Origin: Xanthobacter sp. NM-25
Lineage (GTDB): Bacteria > Pseudomonadota > Alphaproteobacteria > Rhizobiales > Xanthobacteraceae
NCBI RefSeq assembly: GCF_022138605.1
Contig: NZ_JACBFS010000008.1
Location: forward strand, 62,001 to 126,000
Direction of reading: 5' to 3'
Length of the DNA stretch: 64,000 nt
The notes under the pieces are model-generated. The model saw only the letters and a list, made by a program, of their open reading frames with translations. It was not told the origin of the DNA and made no database searches. Positions 23,296-31,053 of the stretch are shown here, piece after piece; the stretch's first letter is position 1; each line of letters starts with the position of its first letter. A program made the translations under genes and the position numbers.

Positions 23296-24684
23296 ATGTC
23301 CCAATCTCTTGTTTCCTCGCCATTGCTCGCCCCCCTGAGCGGCCCGACCCTGGCGGATCTCGCCGCCGATCTCGCCGCCGGCCGCACCACCTCCCGCGCC
23401 TTGACCGAAGCCTGCCTCGCGCGCATCTCTGATCCCACCGGCGAGGGTGCCCGCGCCTTCGTGAAGGTGGACGCCGAAGCGGCGCTGGCCGCTGCCGATG
23501 CCCAGGACGGCCTGCGCCGGGCCGGCGCCGCGCCTTCCGTCTTCGCCGGCATTCCCATTGGCGTGAAGGATCTGTTCGACGTGGCTGGCGAGGTGACCGC
23601 CGCCGGCTCCAAGGTGCTGGCCGATGCGCCGCCCGCCACCAGGGACGCCCCGGCCGTGGCCCGCCTGCGCCGGGCCGGGTTCGTGGTCATCGGCCGCAAC
23701 ACCATGACCGAGTTTGCCTATTCGGGCCTTGGCATGAACCCCCATTATGGCCATCCCCGCGCGCCGTTCGAGCGCGCCGTGGGCCGCGTCTCGGGCGGTT
23801 CCACCTCGGGCGGGGCGGTGGCGGTGGCCGATGGCATGGCCCATGCGGCGCTGGGCACCGACACCGGCGGCTCCTGCCGCATCCCGGCCGCCTTCTGCGG
23901 CATCACCGGCTTCAAGCCCACCGCCCGCCGGGTGCCGAAGGAGGGCGCGTTTCCGCTTTCTGGCAGCCTCGACAGCGTCGGCCCGCTGGCCCGTTCGGTG
24001 GCCTGCTGCGCCAGCCTCGATGCCATTCTCGCCGGCGATGAGGCGGCGGAACTGGTGGCCCGCCCGGTGGCCGGCCTGCGGCTGCTGGTGCCAACCACCG
24101 TCGCCCTCGACGGCCTGGAGCCGGACGTGGCCGCGACCTTCGAGGCGGCGCTTGCCCGGCTGACGGCGGCGGGCGCGGTGGTGACCTCCGCGCCGTTTCC
24201 GGAATTTGCCGATGTGGCGCCCATGAATGCCAAGGGCGGCTTCACCGCCGCCGAGAGCTATGCGGTGCATCGCCAGCTTCTGGCCGAGAAGGCGGGGGCC
24301 TATGATCCGCGGGTGGCGGTGCGCATCGGCCGTGGTGCCGAGCAGTCGGCGGCGGATTATCTCGACCTGGTGGCGGCCCGCAACGCGCTGGTGGCGCAGG
24401 CCATGGCGCGGCTCGCGCCGTTCGACGCGCTGGTGCTGCCCACCTCGCCCATTCTGCCGCCACGCATCGCCGATCTCGCGACCGATGACGCGGCCTATGG
24501 CAAGGCCAATCTCGCGGCCCTGCGCAACCCCACCCTCATCAACATGATCGACGGCTGCGCCGTGTCGCTGCCGTTGGCCGGCCCCGGTGGGGCGCCGGTG
24601 GGGCTGATGTTGGCGGCGGCCGGTGGCCGCGATGGCGAGCTGCTGGCCCTGGCGGCGGGCGTCGAGGCGTTGCTGAAGGCCTGA
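23296..24684 (+). CDS. Amidase (amidase-signature family)
   Basis: A 462-residue amidase-signature hydrolase. GIPIGVKDLFDV provides the catalytic Lys (about residue 91), VSGGSTSGGAVAVADG the cis-serine region and GTDTGGSCRIPA the nucleophile Ser (about 193); the complete Ser-cisSer-Lys triad is therefore present. I start it at ATG 23296; an ATG at 23284 adds four residues. The substrate is unknown. With the HpaB-type oxygenase and the importer it may hydrolyse an amide intermediate. It ends at a strong shared terminator and converges with the GntR gene. Confidence 0.9.
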   Translation: MSQSLVSSPLLAPLSGPTLADLAADLAAGRTTSRALTEACLARISDPTGEGARAFVKVDAEAALAAADAQDGLRRAGAAPSVFAGIPIGVKDLFDVAGEVTAAGSKVLADAPPATRDAPAVARLRRAGFVVIGRNTMTEFAYSGLGMNPHYGHPRAPFERAVGRVSGGSTSGGAVAVADGMAHAALGTDTGGSCRIPAAFCGITGFKPTARRVPKEGAFPLSGSLDSVGPLARSVACCASLDAILAGDEAAELVARPVAGLRLLVPTTVALDGLEPDVAATFEAALARLTAAGAVVTSAPFPEFADVAPMNAKGGFTAAESYAVHRQLLAEKAGAYDPRVAVRIGRGAEQSAADYLDLVAARNALVAQAMARLAPFDALVLPTSPILPPRIADLATDDAAYGKANLAALRNPTLINMIDGCAVSLPLAGPGGAPVGLMLAAAGGRDGELLALAAGVEALLKA

Positions 24685-24687
24685 TGC

Positions 24688-24714
24688 AAAAAGGCCCGGG
24701 CTCTGGCCCGGGCC
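24688..24714. terminator. Bidirectional terminator between the amidase and GntR genes
   Basis: A perfect nine-base-pair stem (24693-24701 with 24706-24714) and a TCTG loop, flanked on the left by AAAAA (24688-24692). On the minus strand the A run becomes a T tail, so it is a canonical terminator for the GntR-side transcript. It lies four bases after the amidase stop. Confidence 0.8.
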
Positions 24715-24739
24715 TGTGCCGCCGCGTGCGTGCGCCGGA

Positions 24740-25444
24740 TCAGAGCTGGCGGTTCAGATTGTCGGCGAAAGAGCGGATGTGGGCGCGCACCGCGGCTTCC
24801 GCCGCATCGGGATCATGGGCGCGCAGGGCCTCGACGATGGCGGCGTGCTCCTCCACCACCCGGCGGTGATGCTCGGGGGCGCGCAGGGAGACGAACCACA
24901 CCCGCTGTGCCTTCTCATGCAGGTTGCGCAGGATCTCGGCCAGCACCGGATTGCCGGCGGCGGCGGAGACGATAGCGTGGAATTCGCGGTCGAGCGCCAT
25001 CAGGGTGGCCACATCCCGCTCCGCGGCGGCTTCGGCGCCCAGGGCGACGTTGGTGGAGAGCGCCACCAGGTGGCTGGGCTCGGCCCGCTCAGCGGCGAGG
25101 CGCGCGCAGAAACACTCATTGAGCAGGCGCACGTCCACCATGTCGCGCACCTCATCCTGGGTGATGGGGCGCACCACGATGCCCTTGCGGGGCAGCACCT
25201 CCACCAGCCCGTCCCGCATCAGCCGGTCGAATGCCTGGCGCACCGGCGTGCGGCCGATGTTGAGCGAGGCGGACACCGCCGCCTCGCTGAGCACCTCGCC
25301 GGGACGGAACACGCACATGATGATGCGCGCCTTGATGAGATCGTAGGCCTCGTCCCGCAGCGAGCGCACCGGGGCCGGCGCCTCGGTGAGGCTCAGCCCC
25401 TCTTCGGTGGCGGCGAACGGGCGCTCCGGACTTTCGATCTGCAT
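24740..25444 (-). CDS. GntR-family transcriptional regulator, FCD subfamily
   Basis: A 234-residue regulator. The N-terminal winged helix-turn-helix is clear: IIMCVFRPGEVLSEAAVSASLNIGRTPVR then AFDRLMRDGLVEVLPRKGIVV. The C-terminal FCD domain has EFHAIVSAAAGN and the metal-type histidines in VVEEHAAIVEALRAHD and AHIRSFADNL. FCD members usually repress catabolic genes until the substrate or an intermediate binds. It is the last gene of the minus-strand unit, and the two operator-like sites at 20694 and 30834 flank the whole cluster, so it probably represses both outer promoters. Confidence 0.92.
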   Translation of the reverse strand: MQIESPERPFAATEEGLSLTEAPAPVRSLRDEAYDLIKARIIMCVFRPGEVLSEAAVSASLNIGRTPVRQAFDRLMRDGLVEVLPRKGIVVRPITQDEVRDMVDVRLLNECFCARLAAERAEPSHLVALSTNVALGAEAAAERDVATLMALDREFHAIVSAAAGNPVLAEILRNLHEKAQRVWFVSLRAPEHHRRVVEEHAAIVEALRAHDPDAAEAAVRAHIRSFADNLNRQL

Positions 25445-25512
25445 CTTGCTCGCCCCTCCGGGCCGTGGATGGCCGCCCAGGGTCTGGGCGGCATGCCGTT
25501 GACGTGTAAGCC

Positions 25513-26199
25513 TTACCCTGCCACCGGCAGCGTCGCCACGTCATAACCGTGGCGGATGGTGCGGCCGAGCACCGGGTCTTCCAGCTCATATTCAAAGCGC
25601 AGGGCGGGACGGATGCCGCCGTGGGCGGCGAGGGTGCCGCAATACATCACCGCGCCGGCCTCGAAGGGCTCGGAGTAGCCGGCCAGCAGCTCCAGGGGCG
25701 GCAGCATGGCGGTCACGGTGCCTTCCTGGTAGAGCGCGCGGCCACTCTCGAACACCGCATAGGAACGCAGCACCAGCTGGTCCCAATGGGGCAGCACCTC
25801 TTCCAGGTCCCACAGCTCGGGGGCGATGGGCTTGTCGCACAGCTGCTTGGAGACGGTGACGTTGTAGGTCTCCACCTTGCGATCGGTGTGGTCGGACCCG
25901 ACCCCGAGATAGCGCCGGCCATTGGCGGCCACCACCACGAACTCCACTTCGCCGGAGGAGTCCGTGCCGGTGCATTCGATGGCCTCGGCGCTGGTGAGGC
26001 GGGCGGCCGCGACCCGGTAATAGATGGGGGTGGAGGCCGGGCGCGGTACACCGAGGGCTTCCAACTCGGCGATGTGCTTTTCCAGCGCGGCCTTGTCGCG
26101 ACCGGTCCAGCCGGCGATGACAGCGGTGCGGATCAGCAGCGTCTCTTCGATGCTGCGACCGTCGGCGTGGATGGTGAAGGTGAGGGCAGTGCCCGACAT
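25513..26199 (-). CDS. DUF2848 family protein (FAH-like fold)
   Basis: A 228-residue protein of the DUF2848 family, related to fumarylacetoacetate hydrolase folds. Typical stretches are IYYRVAAARLTSAEAIECTGTDSSGEVEF, YLGVGSDHTDRKVET and GTLAAHGGIRPALRFEYEL. Family members occur with catabolic operons and importers, but their reaction is not established to my knowledge. It lies between the GntR gene and the substrate-binding protein on the same strand. A C-C or C-N bond hydrolase role in the pathway is plausible. Confidence 0.85.
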   Translation of the reverse strand: MSGTALTFTIHADGRSIEETLLIRTAVIAGWTGRDKAALEKHIAELEALGVPRPASTPIYYRVAAARLTSAEAIECTGTDSSGEVEFVVVAANGRRYLGVGSDHTDRKVETYNVTVSKQLCDKPIAPELWDLEEVLPHWDQLVLRSYAVFESGRALYQEGTVTAMLPPLELLAGYSEPFEAGAVMYCGTLAAHGGIRPALRFEYELEDPVLGRTIRHGYDVATLPVAG

Positions 26200-26240
26200 C
26201 AGGGTTCCTCGAACTGGTCGTCTATGAAGTCACTGGGGGA

Positions 26241-26278
26241 ACCGGCGCCCCAGGTCAGGGGCAGAATGGGGCGCCGGT
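26241..26278 (-). terminator. Hairpin between livJ and the DUF2848 gene
   Basis: A perfect 12-base-pair stem (26241-26252 with 26267-26278) around a 14-base loop, 18 bases downstream of the binding-protein stop on the minus strand. There is no T run. It may partially terminate or protect the abundant livJ mRNA. Confidence 0.5.
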
Positions 26279-26295
26279 CCCTGGCGCTGCCAAAT

Positions 26296-27465
26296 TCAGT
26301 TCGGCAGGCGCGTGTCGAGCAAGGTCCACTTGCCGTCCTTCACCTCGATCACATAGACCGGCTTCACGGCATCGCCGTCGGTGAAGGAGATGGAGCCTTC
26401 CATCGCCGGATAATCCTTCAGCTTGGACAGCTGATCGCGGATGGCGGCGCGCTCTTCGGCCACCTTGGCCCTGTCGCCGGTCACGCCGGCGCGCTTCATG
26501 GCCTCGGCGTAGAGATAGACGATGTCATAGACCGAGGCGTCCATCTGGTTGGGGTCCGTGCGCAGGCCGGCGGCCTTGGTGCGCTTGGCGAAGGCGTCGG
26601 CGAAGGCCTTGGTCTTGTCATTGGCTTCGCCAAAGAAGGTGGTGCCGATGGTTAGCGTCTCGCCGGCGCCATCCATGCGCTTGGGCAGCTCGGGATCGGC
26701 CATGTTGGTGCCGCCGATGATGCGGGTGGAGACACCCTGGCGCTTCAGCTCCTTGGCGAGGTTGATGGCACCTTCCGGCGGCGAGCCGAGGCCGACGATG
26801 TCGGGGTTGATCTGCTTCAGCTGCGCCACCTGGGGCGACAGGTCGAAGGCGGCCAGCTGGAAGTCCACAGAGCCCTTCAGGGGAATCCCGTACTTCTCGA
26901 ACTCGGCCGGAACCACCTTGGTGCCGACGGACTTGGACACCACGTCGTCGGTGGCATAAGCGGCGGCGCCCGAGGCCATGGGCAGCTTCTTGTCCTTGAT
27001 GGCCGCCAGAACCTGGTCGATCACCTTGCCTTCGTCGGTGGTGTTGCGGAAGCCGTAGGTGAAGCCCTTGGTGAGGCCGGGGGCGGAGGAGGCCATGGAC
27101 ATCTGCGAAATGCCCTCGCGCTCACCCACCGGGAAGGTGGTGCGCACCTCGGAGGAGGAGAACGGGCCGATCACGGCCAGGGCGCCGGCATCCTTGGCGA
27201 ACGAGCGCACGGCGGTGGTGGCCTGCTTGGGATCGCCGGCGGTGTCGAACTTCACCACCTTGATCTTCCGGCCGTTGATGCCGCCCTTGGCGTTGATCTC
27301 CTCGACCGCCATGTCGACGGCGATTTCATTGGTGTTGGCAAGGCTCACATAAGGGCCGCTCTTGGCCATCATGTAGCCGAGGACCAGTTCGTCCTCGGCC
27401 CGCGCGCCGCCGGCGGTCAACAGCGCCGCCAGCATGGTGGCACCCAACAGGACCTGCTTCTTCAT
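26296..27465 (-). CDS. Branched-chain amino acid-type ABC transporter substrate-binding protein
   Basis: A 389-residue periplasmic binding protein of the LivJ/HAAT family. A signal peptide (MKKQVLLGATMLAALLTAGGARAE) precedes the Leu-binding fold: LGYMMAKSGPYVSLANTNEIAVD, AVIGPFSSSEVR, ISQMSMASSAPGLT and YAEAMKRAGV. The real ligand is uncertain, since many HAAT proteins in catabolic clusters bind aromatic acids or amides. It follows livF in the transporter unit after 75 bases and precedes DUF2848. The name LivJ is used only for family. Confidence 0.92.
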   Translation of the reverse strand: MKKQVLLGATMLAALLTAGGARAEDELVLGYMMAKSGPYVSLANTNEIAVDMAVEEINAKGGINGRKIKVVKFDTAGDPKQATTAVRSFAKDAGALAVIGPFSSSEVRTTFPVGEREGISQMSMASSAPGLTKGFTYGFRNTTDEGKVIDQVLAAIKDKKLPMASGAAAYATDDVVSKSVGTKVVPAEFEKYGIPLKGSVDFQLAAFDLSPQVAQLKQINPDIVGLGSPPEGAINLAKELKRQGVSTRIIGGTNMADPELPKRMDGAGETLTIGTTFFGEANDKTKAFADAFAKRTKAAGLRTDPNQMDASVYDIVYLYAEAMKRAGVTGDRAKVAEERAAIRDQLSKLKDYPAMEGSISFTDGDAVKPVYVIEVKDGKWTLLDTRLPN

Positions 27466-27540
27466 GTCCCAACTCCTCTGGAAGATTGTCGAGCATTGGG
27501 CCGTGCCGCCCGGGTGTGGCCCGGCCGGAACGACAGGGGT

Positions 27541-28269
27541 TCAGGCGGGGCTCGCCTCGCCGGTGCCGAGATAGGCGGCCTGCAGGGCGGGGTCGGCGGC
27601 GAGCGCCTTGGGGTCGCCCGCCATGGTCACCCGGCCCAGCTCCAGCACCGTGGCGCGATGGGCCACCGAGAGCGCCTTGCCGGTGTTCTGCTCCACCAGC
27701 AGCACGGCGAGGCCGTCGTGGTTCAGCTCGCGGATGAGGTCGAACAGCTTGGAGACGAACAGCGGCGAGAGGCCGAGGGAGGGCTCGTCCAACATCATCA
27801 GCCGGGGCTTGGCCATCATGGCGCGGCCGATGGCCAGCATCTGCTGCTCGCCACCGGAGAGGCAGGAGGCCAGCATGTTCCGCCGCTCGGCGAGGTTGGA
27901 GAAGCGGGCGTAGATGGCATCCATCTCGCGGGCGATGGCGGTGCCGTCGCGGCGCATGTGGGCGCCGAGCCGCAGATTCTCCTCCACCGTCAGCGAGATG
28001 AGGATGCGTCGCCCCTCGGGCACCAGCACTAGACCTTCGCCGATGCGCTTATGGGGCGCGGCGTGGGTGATGTCGGTGTCGGCGAAGGTGATGCCGCCGC
28101 CCTTCACCGGCACCGCGCCGAGAACCGCTTTCAGCAAAGTGGACTTGCCGGCGCCATTGGCGCCCAGCACGGTCACGATCTCTCCCTCGTTCACCTGCAG
28201 CGAAACGTCGGTGAGGGCGTTCACGCGGCCGTAGGAGACGGAGATGCCGGAGACGTCGAGCAGCGCCAT
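27541..28269 (-). CDS. ABC transporter ATPase, LivF type
   Basis: A 242-residue ATPase. Walker A is GANGAGKST, the signature LSGGEQQM, Walker B LMMLDEPSLGLSP, and the switch histidine is replaced at the usual position by the Gln of VEQNTGKALS, as is normal in LivF proteins. It energises uptake by the LivH/LivM permeases together with the LivG-type ATPase. It starts one base after livG ends. Length and motifs are standard. Confidence 0.93.
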   Translation of the reverse strand: MALLDVSGISVSYGRVNALTDVSLQVNEGEIVTVLGANGAGKSTLLKAVLGAVPVKGGGITFADTDITHAAPHKRIGEGLVLVPEGRRILISLTVEENLRLGAHMRRDGTAIAREMDAIYARFSNLAERRNMLASCLSGGEQQMLAIGRAMMAKPRLMMLDEPSLGLSPLFVSKLFDLIRELNHDGLAVLLVEQNTGKALSVAHRATVLELGRVTMAGDPKALAADPALQAAYLGTGEASPA

Positions 28270-28270
28270 G

Positions 28271-29032
28271 TCACGCCTCCTCCGAGCCGATATAGGCTTC
28301 GCGCACCTTCTGATCCTGCCGGACCTTGGAGAGCGGGCCTTCCGCGATCTTCTCGCCGAAATTCAGCACCACCACGTTCTGGCAGATGCTGTTCACGAAG
28401 TGCATGTCGTGCTCCACCACCAGCAGGGTAATGCCCTTGCCCATCAGCACTTTCAGATGCTCGCGCAAGGCATTGGTCTCGGACGGGTTGAGGCCCGCGG
28501 CGGGCTCGTCGAGCATCAGCAGGCTGGCGCCGGCCAGCGTCGCGCGCACCAGGTCGATGCGCTTGCGAACGCCATAGGGCAGGGCGCCCACGGTCTCGTC
28601 GGCCCAGGCCTCGAGCCCGCTTTCCGCCAGCGCTTCCCGCGCTTCCACCTTCCAGCGATGGTTGGGGAACAGCCGGTAGGGGGTGAGCAGGGCGCCGAGG
28701 GAGGCGTTGCGCACATGCTGCCCCACCAGCATGTTCTCCAGCACCGTGAGGTGCGCCATGAGGCGGATGTTCTGGAACGAGCGGGCGATGCCGGTGCCGA
28801 TGCGCTTGCGCGAGGGCATGTGGGTCACGTCCACCCCGTTCACCGTGATGGTGCCGGCATCGACGCCATAGACCCCGCTGACCAGGTTGAACACGGTGGT
28901 CTTGCCCGCCCCGTTGGGGCCGATGAGGGCGGTCGTCACCCCCTTCGGCACCTCGAACGAGAGGTCGCGGATGGCCCTGACGCCGGCGAAGGACTTGGTG
29001 AGCCCCTGGATGGAGAGCGCTGCGGTCATCAC
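28271..29032 (-). CDS. ABC transporter ATPase, LivG type
   Basis: A 253-residue ATPase with Walker A GPNGAGKTT, Walker B LLMLDEPAAGLNP and the LivG-typical VVEHDMHFVNSICQNVVVL. The ABC signature is unusual: the segment LPYGVRKRIDLVRA takes the place of LSGGxxR, as in many LivG proteins (LxYGxQR type). It overlaps livM by four bases and is followed directly by livF. Confidence 0.93.
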   Translation of the reverse strand: MMTAALSIQGLTKSFAGVRAIRDLSFEVPKGVTTALIGPNGAGKTTVFNLVSGVYGVDAGTITVNGVDVTHMPSRKRIGTGIARSFQNIRLMAHLTVLENMLVGQHVRNASLGALLTPYRLFPNHRWKVEAREALAESGLEAWADETVGALPYGVRKRIDLVRATLAGASLLMLDEPAAGLNPSETNALREHLKVLMGKGITLLVVEHDMHFVNSICQNVVVLNFGEKIAEGPLSKVRQDQKVREAYIGSEEA

Positions 29033-29892
29033 GCGGCCTCCGAGCTCGCGGCGGCGGCGCCGTCAGTATTCTTGCGCCGGCGGAACCGCAGCAGGGAGGT
29101 GGTGACGAGCCCTTCCGGGCGGATCGCCATGAACACGATGATGAAGATGGCGAACAAAGCGTAGCGCCACTGGTCGGAGGCGCGCAGCAGCTCCGGCGCC
29201 AGGGTGAAGAAGGCGGCGCCCACCAGCGGGCCCCACACGGTCTGGGTGCCGCCGAACAGCACGTAGAGCACCGTGAACACCGAGAGCAGCACGTTGAAGT
29301 GCTGGGCTTCCACGAAATTGTAATGGTGGGCGTAGAAGGCGCCGCCGAAGCCCGCCACTGCCGCGCCCAGAGCGAAGGCCGCCACCTGGATGCCGCGCAC
29401 CGAGACGCCCAGCAGGTCCGCCACCGTGGGGTCGCTCTTCACCGCGGTGAGATAGAGGGCAAAGCGGGTGCGGGAGAGGTAGAGCATCAGCACCACCACC
29501 CCGGCGGCGGCGAGGAAGACGCCGTTCGGCCCCACATAATCGCTGACCGGATAGCCGGCGGCGCCGCCCACCACTTCGAGATTGAGGAAGATGGCGGAGA
29601 TCACCTGGCCGAGGGCGAAGGTGGCCATGGCGAGATAGATGCCATGGGTGCGCAGCACCGGAATGCCGATGACGAGCCCGGTGAGGCCGGCCAGCGCCGA
29701 GCCCACCGGAATGGCCGCCCACATGGGCCAGGCATATTCATTGGTGAGGAAGGCGGAGGCATAGGCGCCGATGGCCATGAAGCCAGCGATGCCGAGGTTG
29801 AGCTGGCCGGCGGCGAGCGGCAGATACACCGCATAGGCCGCCATGACGTTGAAGGCGAGGACGACGAGAACGCCGGTGAGATAACCGCTCAT
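29029..29892 (-). CDS. ABC transporter permease, LivM type
   Basis: A 287-residue membrane protein with about eight to nine hydrophobic segments and the LivM pattern NLGIAGFMAIGAYASAFL, LRTHGIYLAMATFALGQV and AGFGGAFYAHHYNFVEA. The start at 29892 shares one base with the livH stop; a longer open frame upstream overlaps livH and is not real. The charged tail after residue 270 is short. It forms the translocation pore with LivH. Confidence 0.92.
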   Translation of the reverse strand: MSGYLTGVLVVLAFNVMAAYAVYLPLAAGQLNLGIAGFMAIGAYASAFLTNEYAWPMWAAIPVGSALAGLTGLVIGIPVLRTHGIYLAMATFALGQVISAIFLNLEVVGGAAGYPVSDYVGPNGVFLAAAGVVVLMLYLSRTRFALYLTAVKSDPTVADLLGVSVRGIQVAAFALGAAVAGFGGAFYAHHYNFVEAQHFNVLLSVFTVLYVLFGGTQTVWGPLVGAAFFTLAPELLRASDQWRYALFAIFIIVFMAIRPEGLVTTSLLRFRRRKNTDGAAAASSEAA

Positions 29893-30764
29893 CACAGCTT
29901 CTCCCGGGTGGCGGGGCGACCGATGAGGCCCTGCGGACGGACAATGAGGATCAAGAGCAGCAGCCCATAGACGGTGATGTTGACCACGTCGGCGCCGATG
30001 AAGGTGATGGAGAGCACCTCGGCGAGGCCGATCAGCAGCCCGCCCAGCACCGCGCCCCAGATGGAGCCCATGCCGCCGACGATCATGGCGGCGACCCCCT
30101 TGAAGCCGACGCCTTCGCCCATGAAGGGGGAAACCTGCTGATAGTTCACAGCGAACAGCAGGCCGGCGATTGCCGCCAGCAGCGCCGAGGCGATGAACAG
30201 CAGCGGCACCAGGCGTCCGGTGTCGATGCCCATCAGCACCGCCGTATCGCGGCTTTCGGCGACCGTGCGGATGCAGCGGCCGGTGGAGGTGGAGGAGAGG
30301 AACCAGGACAGCCACAGCACCAGCAGCACCGAGAGCACCAGCGAGCCCAGTTGCGCGATGCCGATGACGAGGCCGCCGAACCGCAGGTTCAGGTCCGGCA
30401 CCAGGGCCGGGAAGGCCTGCTGATCGGAGCCGAAATAGATCAGCATCAGGTTTTCGAGCAGCACCAGGAAGCCGAGGGAGGACACCAGCGGCACTTCCGG
30501 ATCGCCCCCCTGCATGGGCCGGTAGGCGAAGCGCTCCACCAGCAGCGACACCAGCGCGGCGGCGGCCAGCGCGGCGGCGAAGGCGAAGATGACGGGAAAG
30601 CCGAGCGTGATGAAGCCGTAGGCCAGCATGCCGCCCAGCATGAACAGGCCCGGCAGGGAGAAGTTCAGGAAGTTCAGCACGCCGATGGCGAGGGTGAACG
30701 CCACCGCCATCAGCATGTAGATGGCCCCGAGCATGAGGCCGTTGACGATCTGCTGCGCGAGCAT
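29892..30764 (-). CDS. ABC transporter permease, LivH type
   Basis: A 290-residue membrane protein of the LivH family, beginning QQIVNGLMLGAIYMLMAVAFTLAIG and containing NFSLPGLFMLGGMLAYG and GEGVGFKGVAAMIVGGMGS. It is the first gene of the transporter unit. The operator-like site at 30834-30856 lies about 70 bases upstream of its start, placing control of the whole unit there. The tail runs RPQGLIGRPATREKL. Confidence 0.93.
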   Translation of the reverse strand: MLAQQIVNGLMLGAIYMLMAVAFTLAIGVLNFLNFSLPGLFMLGGMLAYGFITLGFPVIFAFAAALAAAALVSLLVERFAYRPMQGGDPEVPLVSSLGFLVLLENLMLIYFGSDQQAFPALVPDLNLRFGGLVIGIAQLGSLVLSVLLVLWLSWFLSSTSTGRCIRTVAESRDTAVLMGIDTGRLVPLLFIASALLAAIAGLLFAVNYQQVSPFMGEGVGFKGVAAMIVGGMGSIWGAVLGGLLIGLAEVLSITFIGADVVNITVYGLLLLILIVRPQGLIGRPATREKL

Positions 30765-30833
30765 GGAACCTCGGGTGCGTGCGTGATGCAGTCCGGCTCC
30801 GGCCCGTCGGCGAGGGTTCGCTCCCGTTCCGGA

Positions 30834-30856
30834 ATTAGATAATAGACAAAGCTAAA
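30834..30856 (-). promoter_or_regulatory. Second copy of the GntR-type operator, upstream of livH
   Basis: ATTAGATAA-TAGAC-AAAGCTAAA matches the perfect palindrome at 20694-20716 well in its right half (CAAAGCTAA identical) and at the outer ATTAG of its left half. Both sites lie just upstream of the outermost genes of the catabolic cluster, on opposite strands. The stretch from 30765 to 31053 contains nothing else I can identify. Confidence 0.5.
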
Positions 30857-31053
30857 TTTCTGATGTCTTCAAGGTGAAATTTCAGGCGGATTTCAGACGT
30901 ATGTCAGAATGGTATGCAACTGCGCCAGCGTCGCTATCAGCTTTTTTTGAAAAGGAAATTGGTCATCGCAGCGGGACGCTGAGCCGGTTCAATGCATGTG
31001 TGGCGAGCGCCCCTGTGCCTAATTATTAGGCGCCTTCCGAGGCGTGGGACCGG

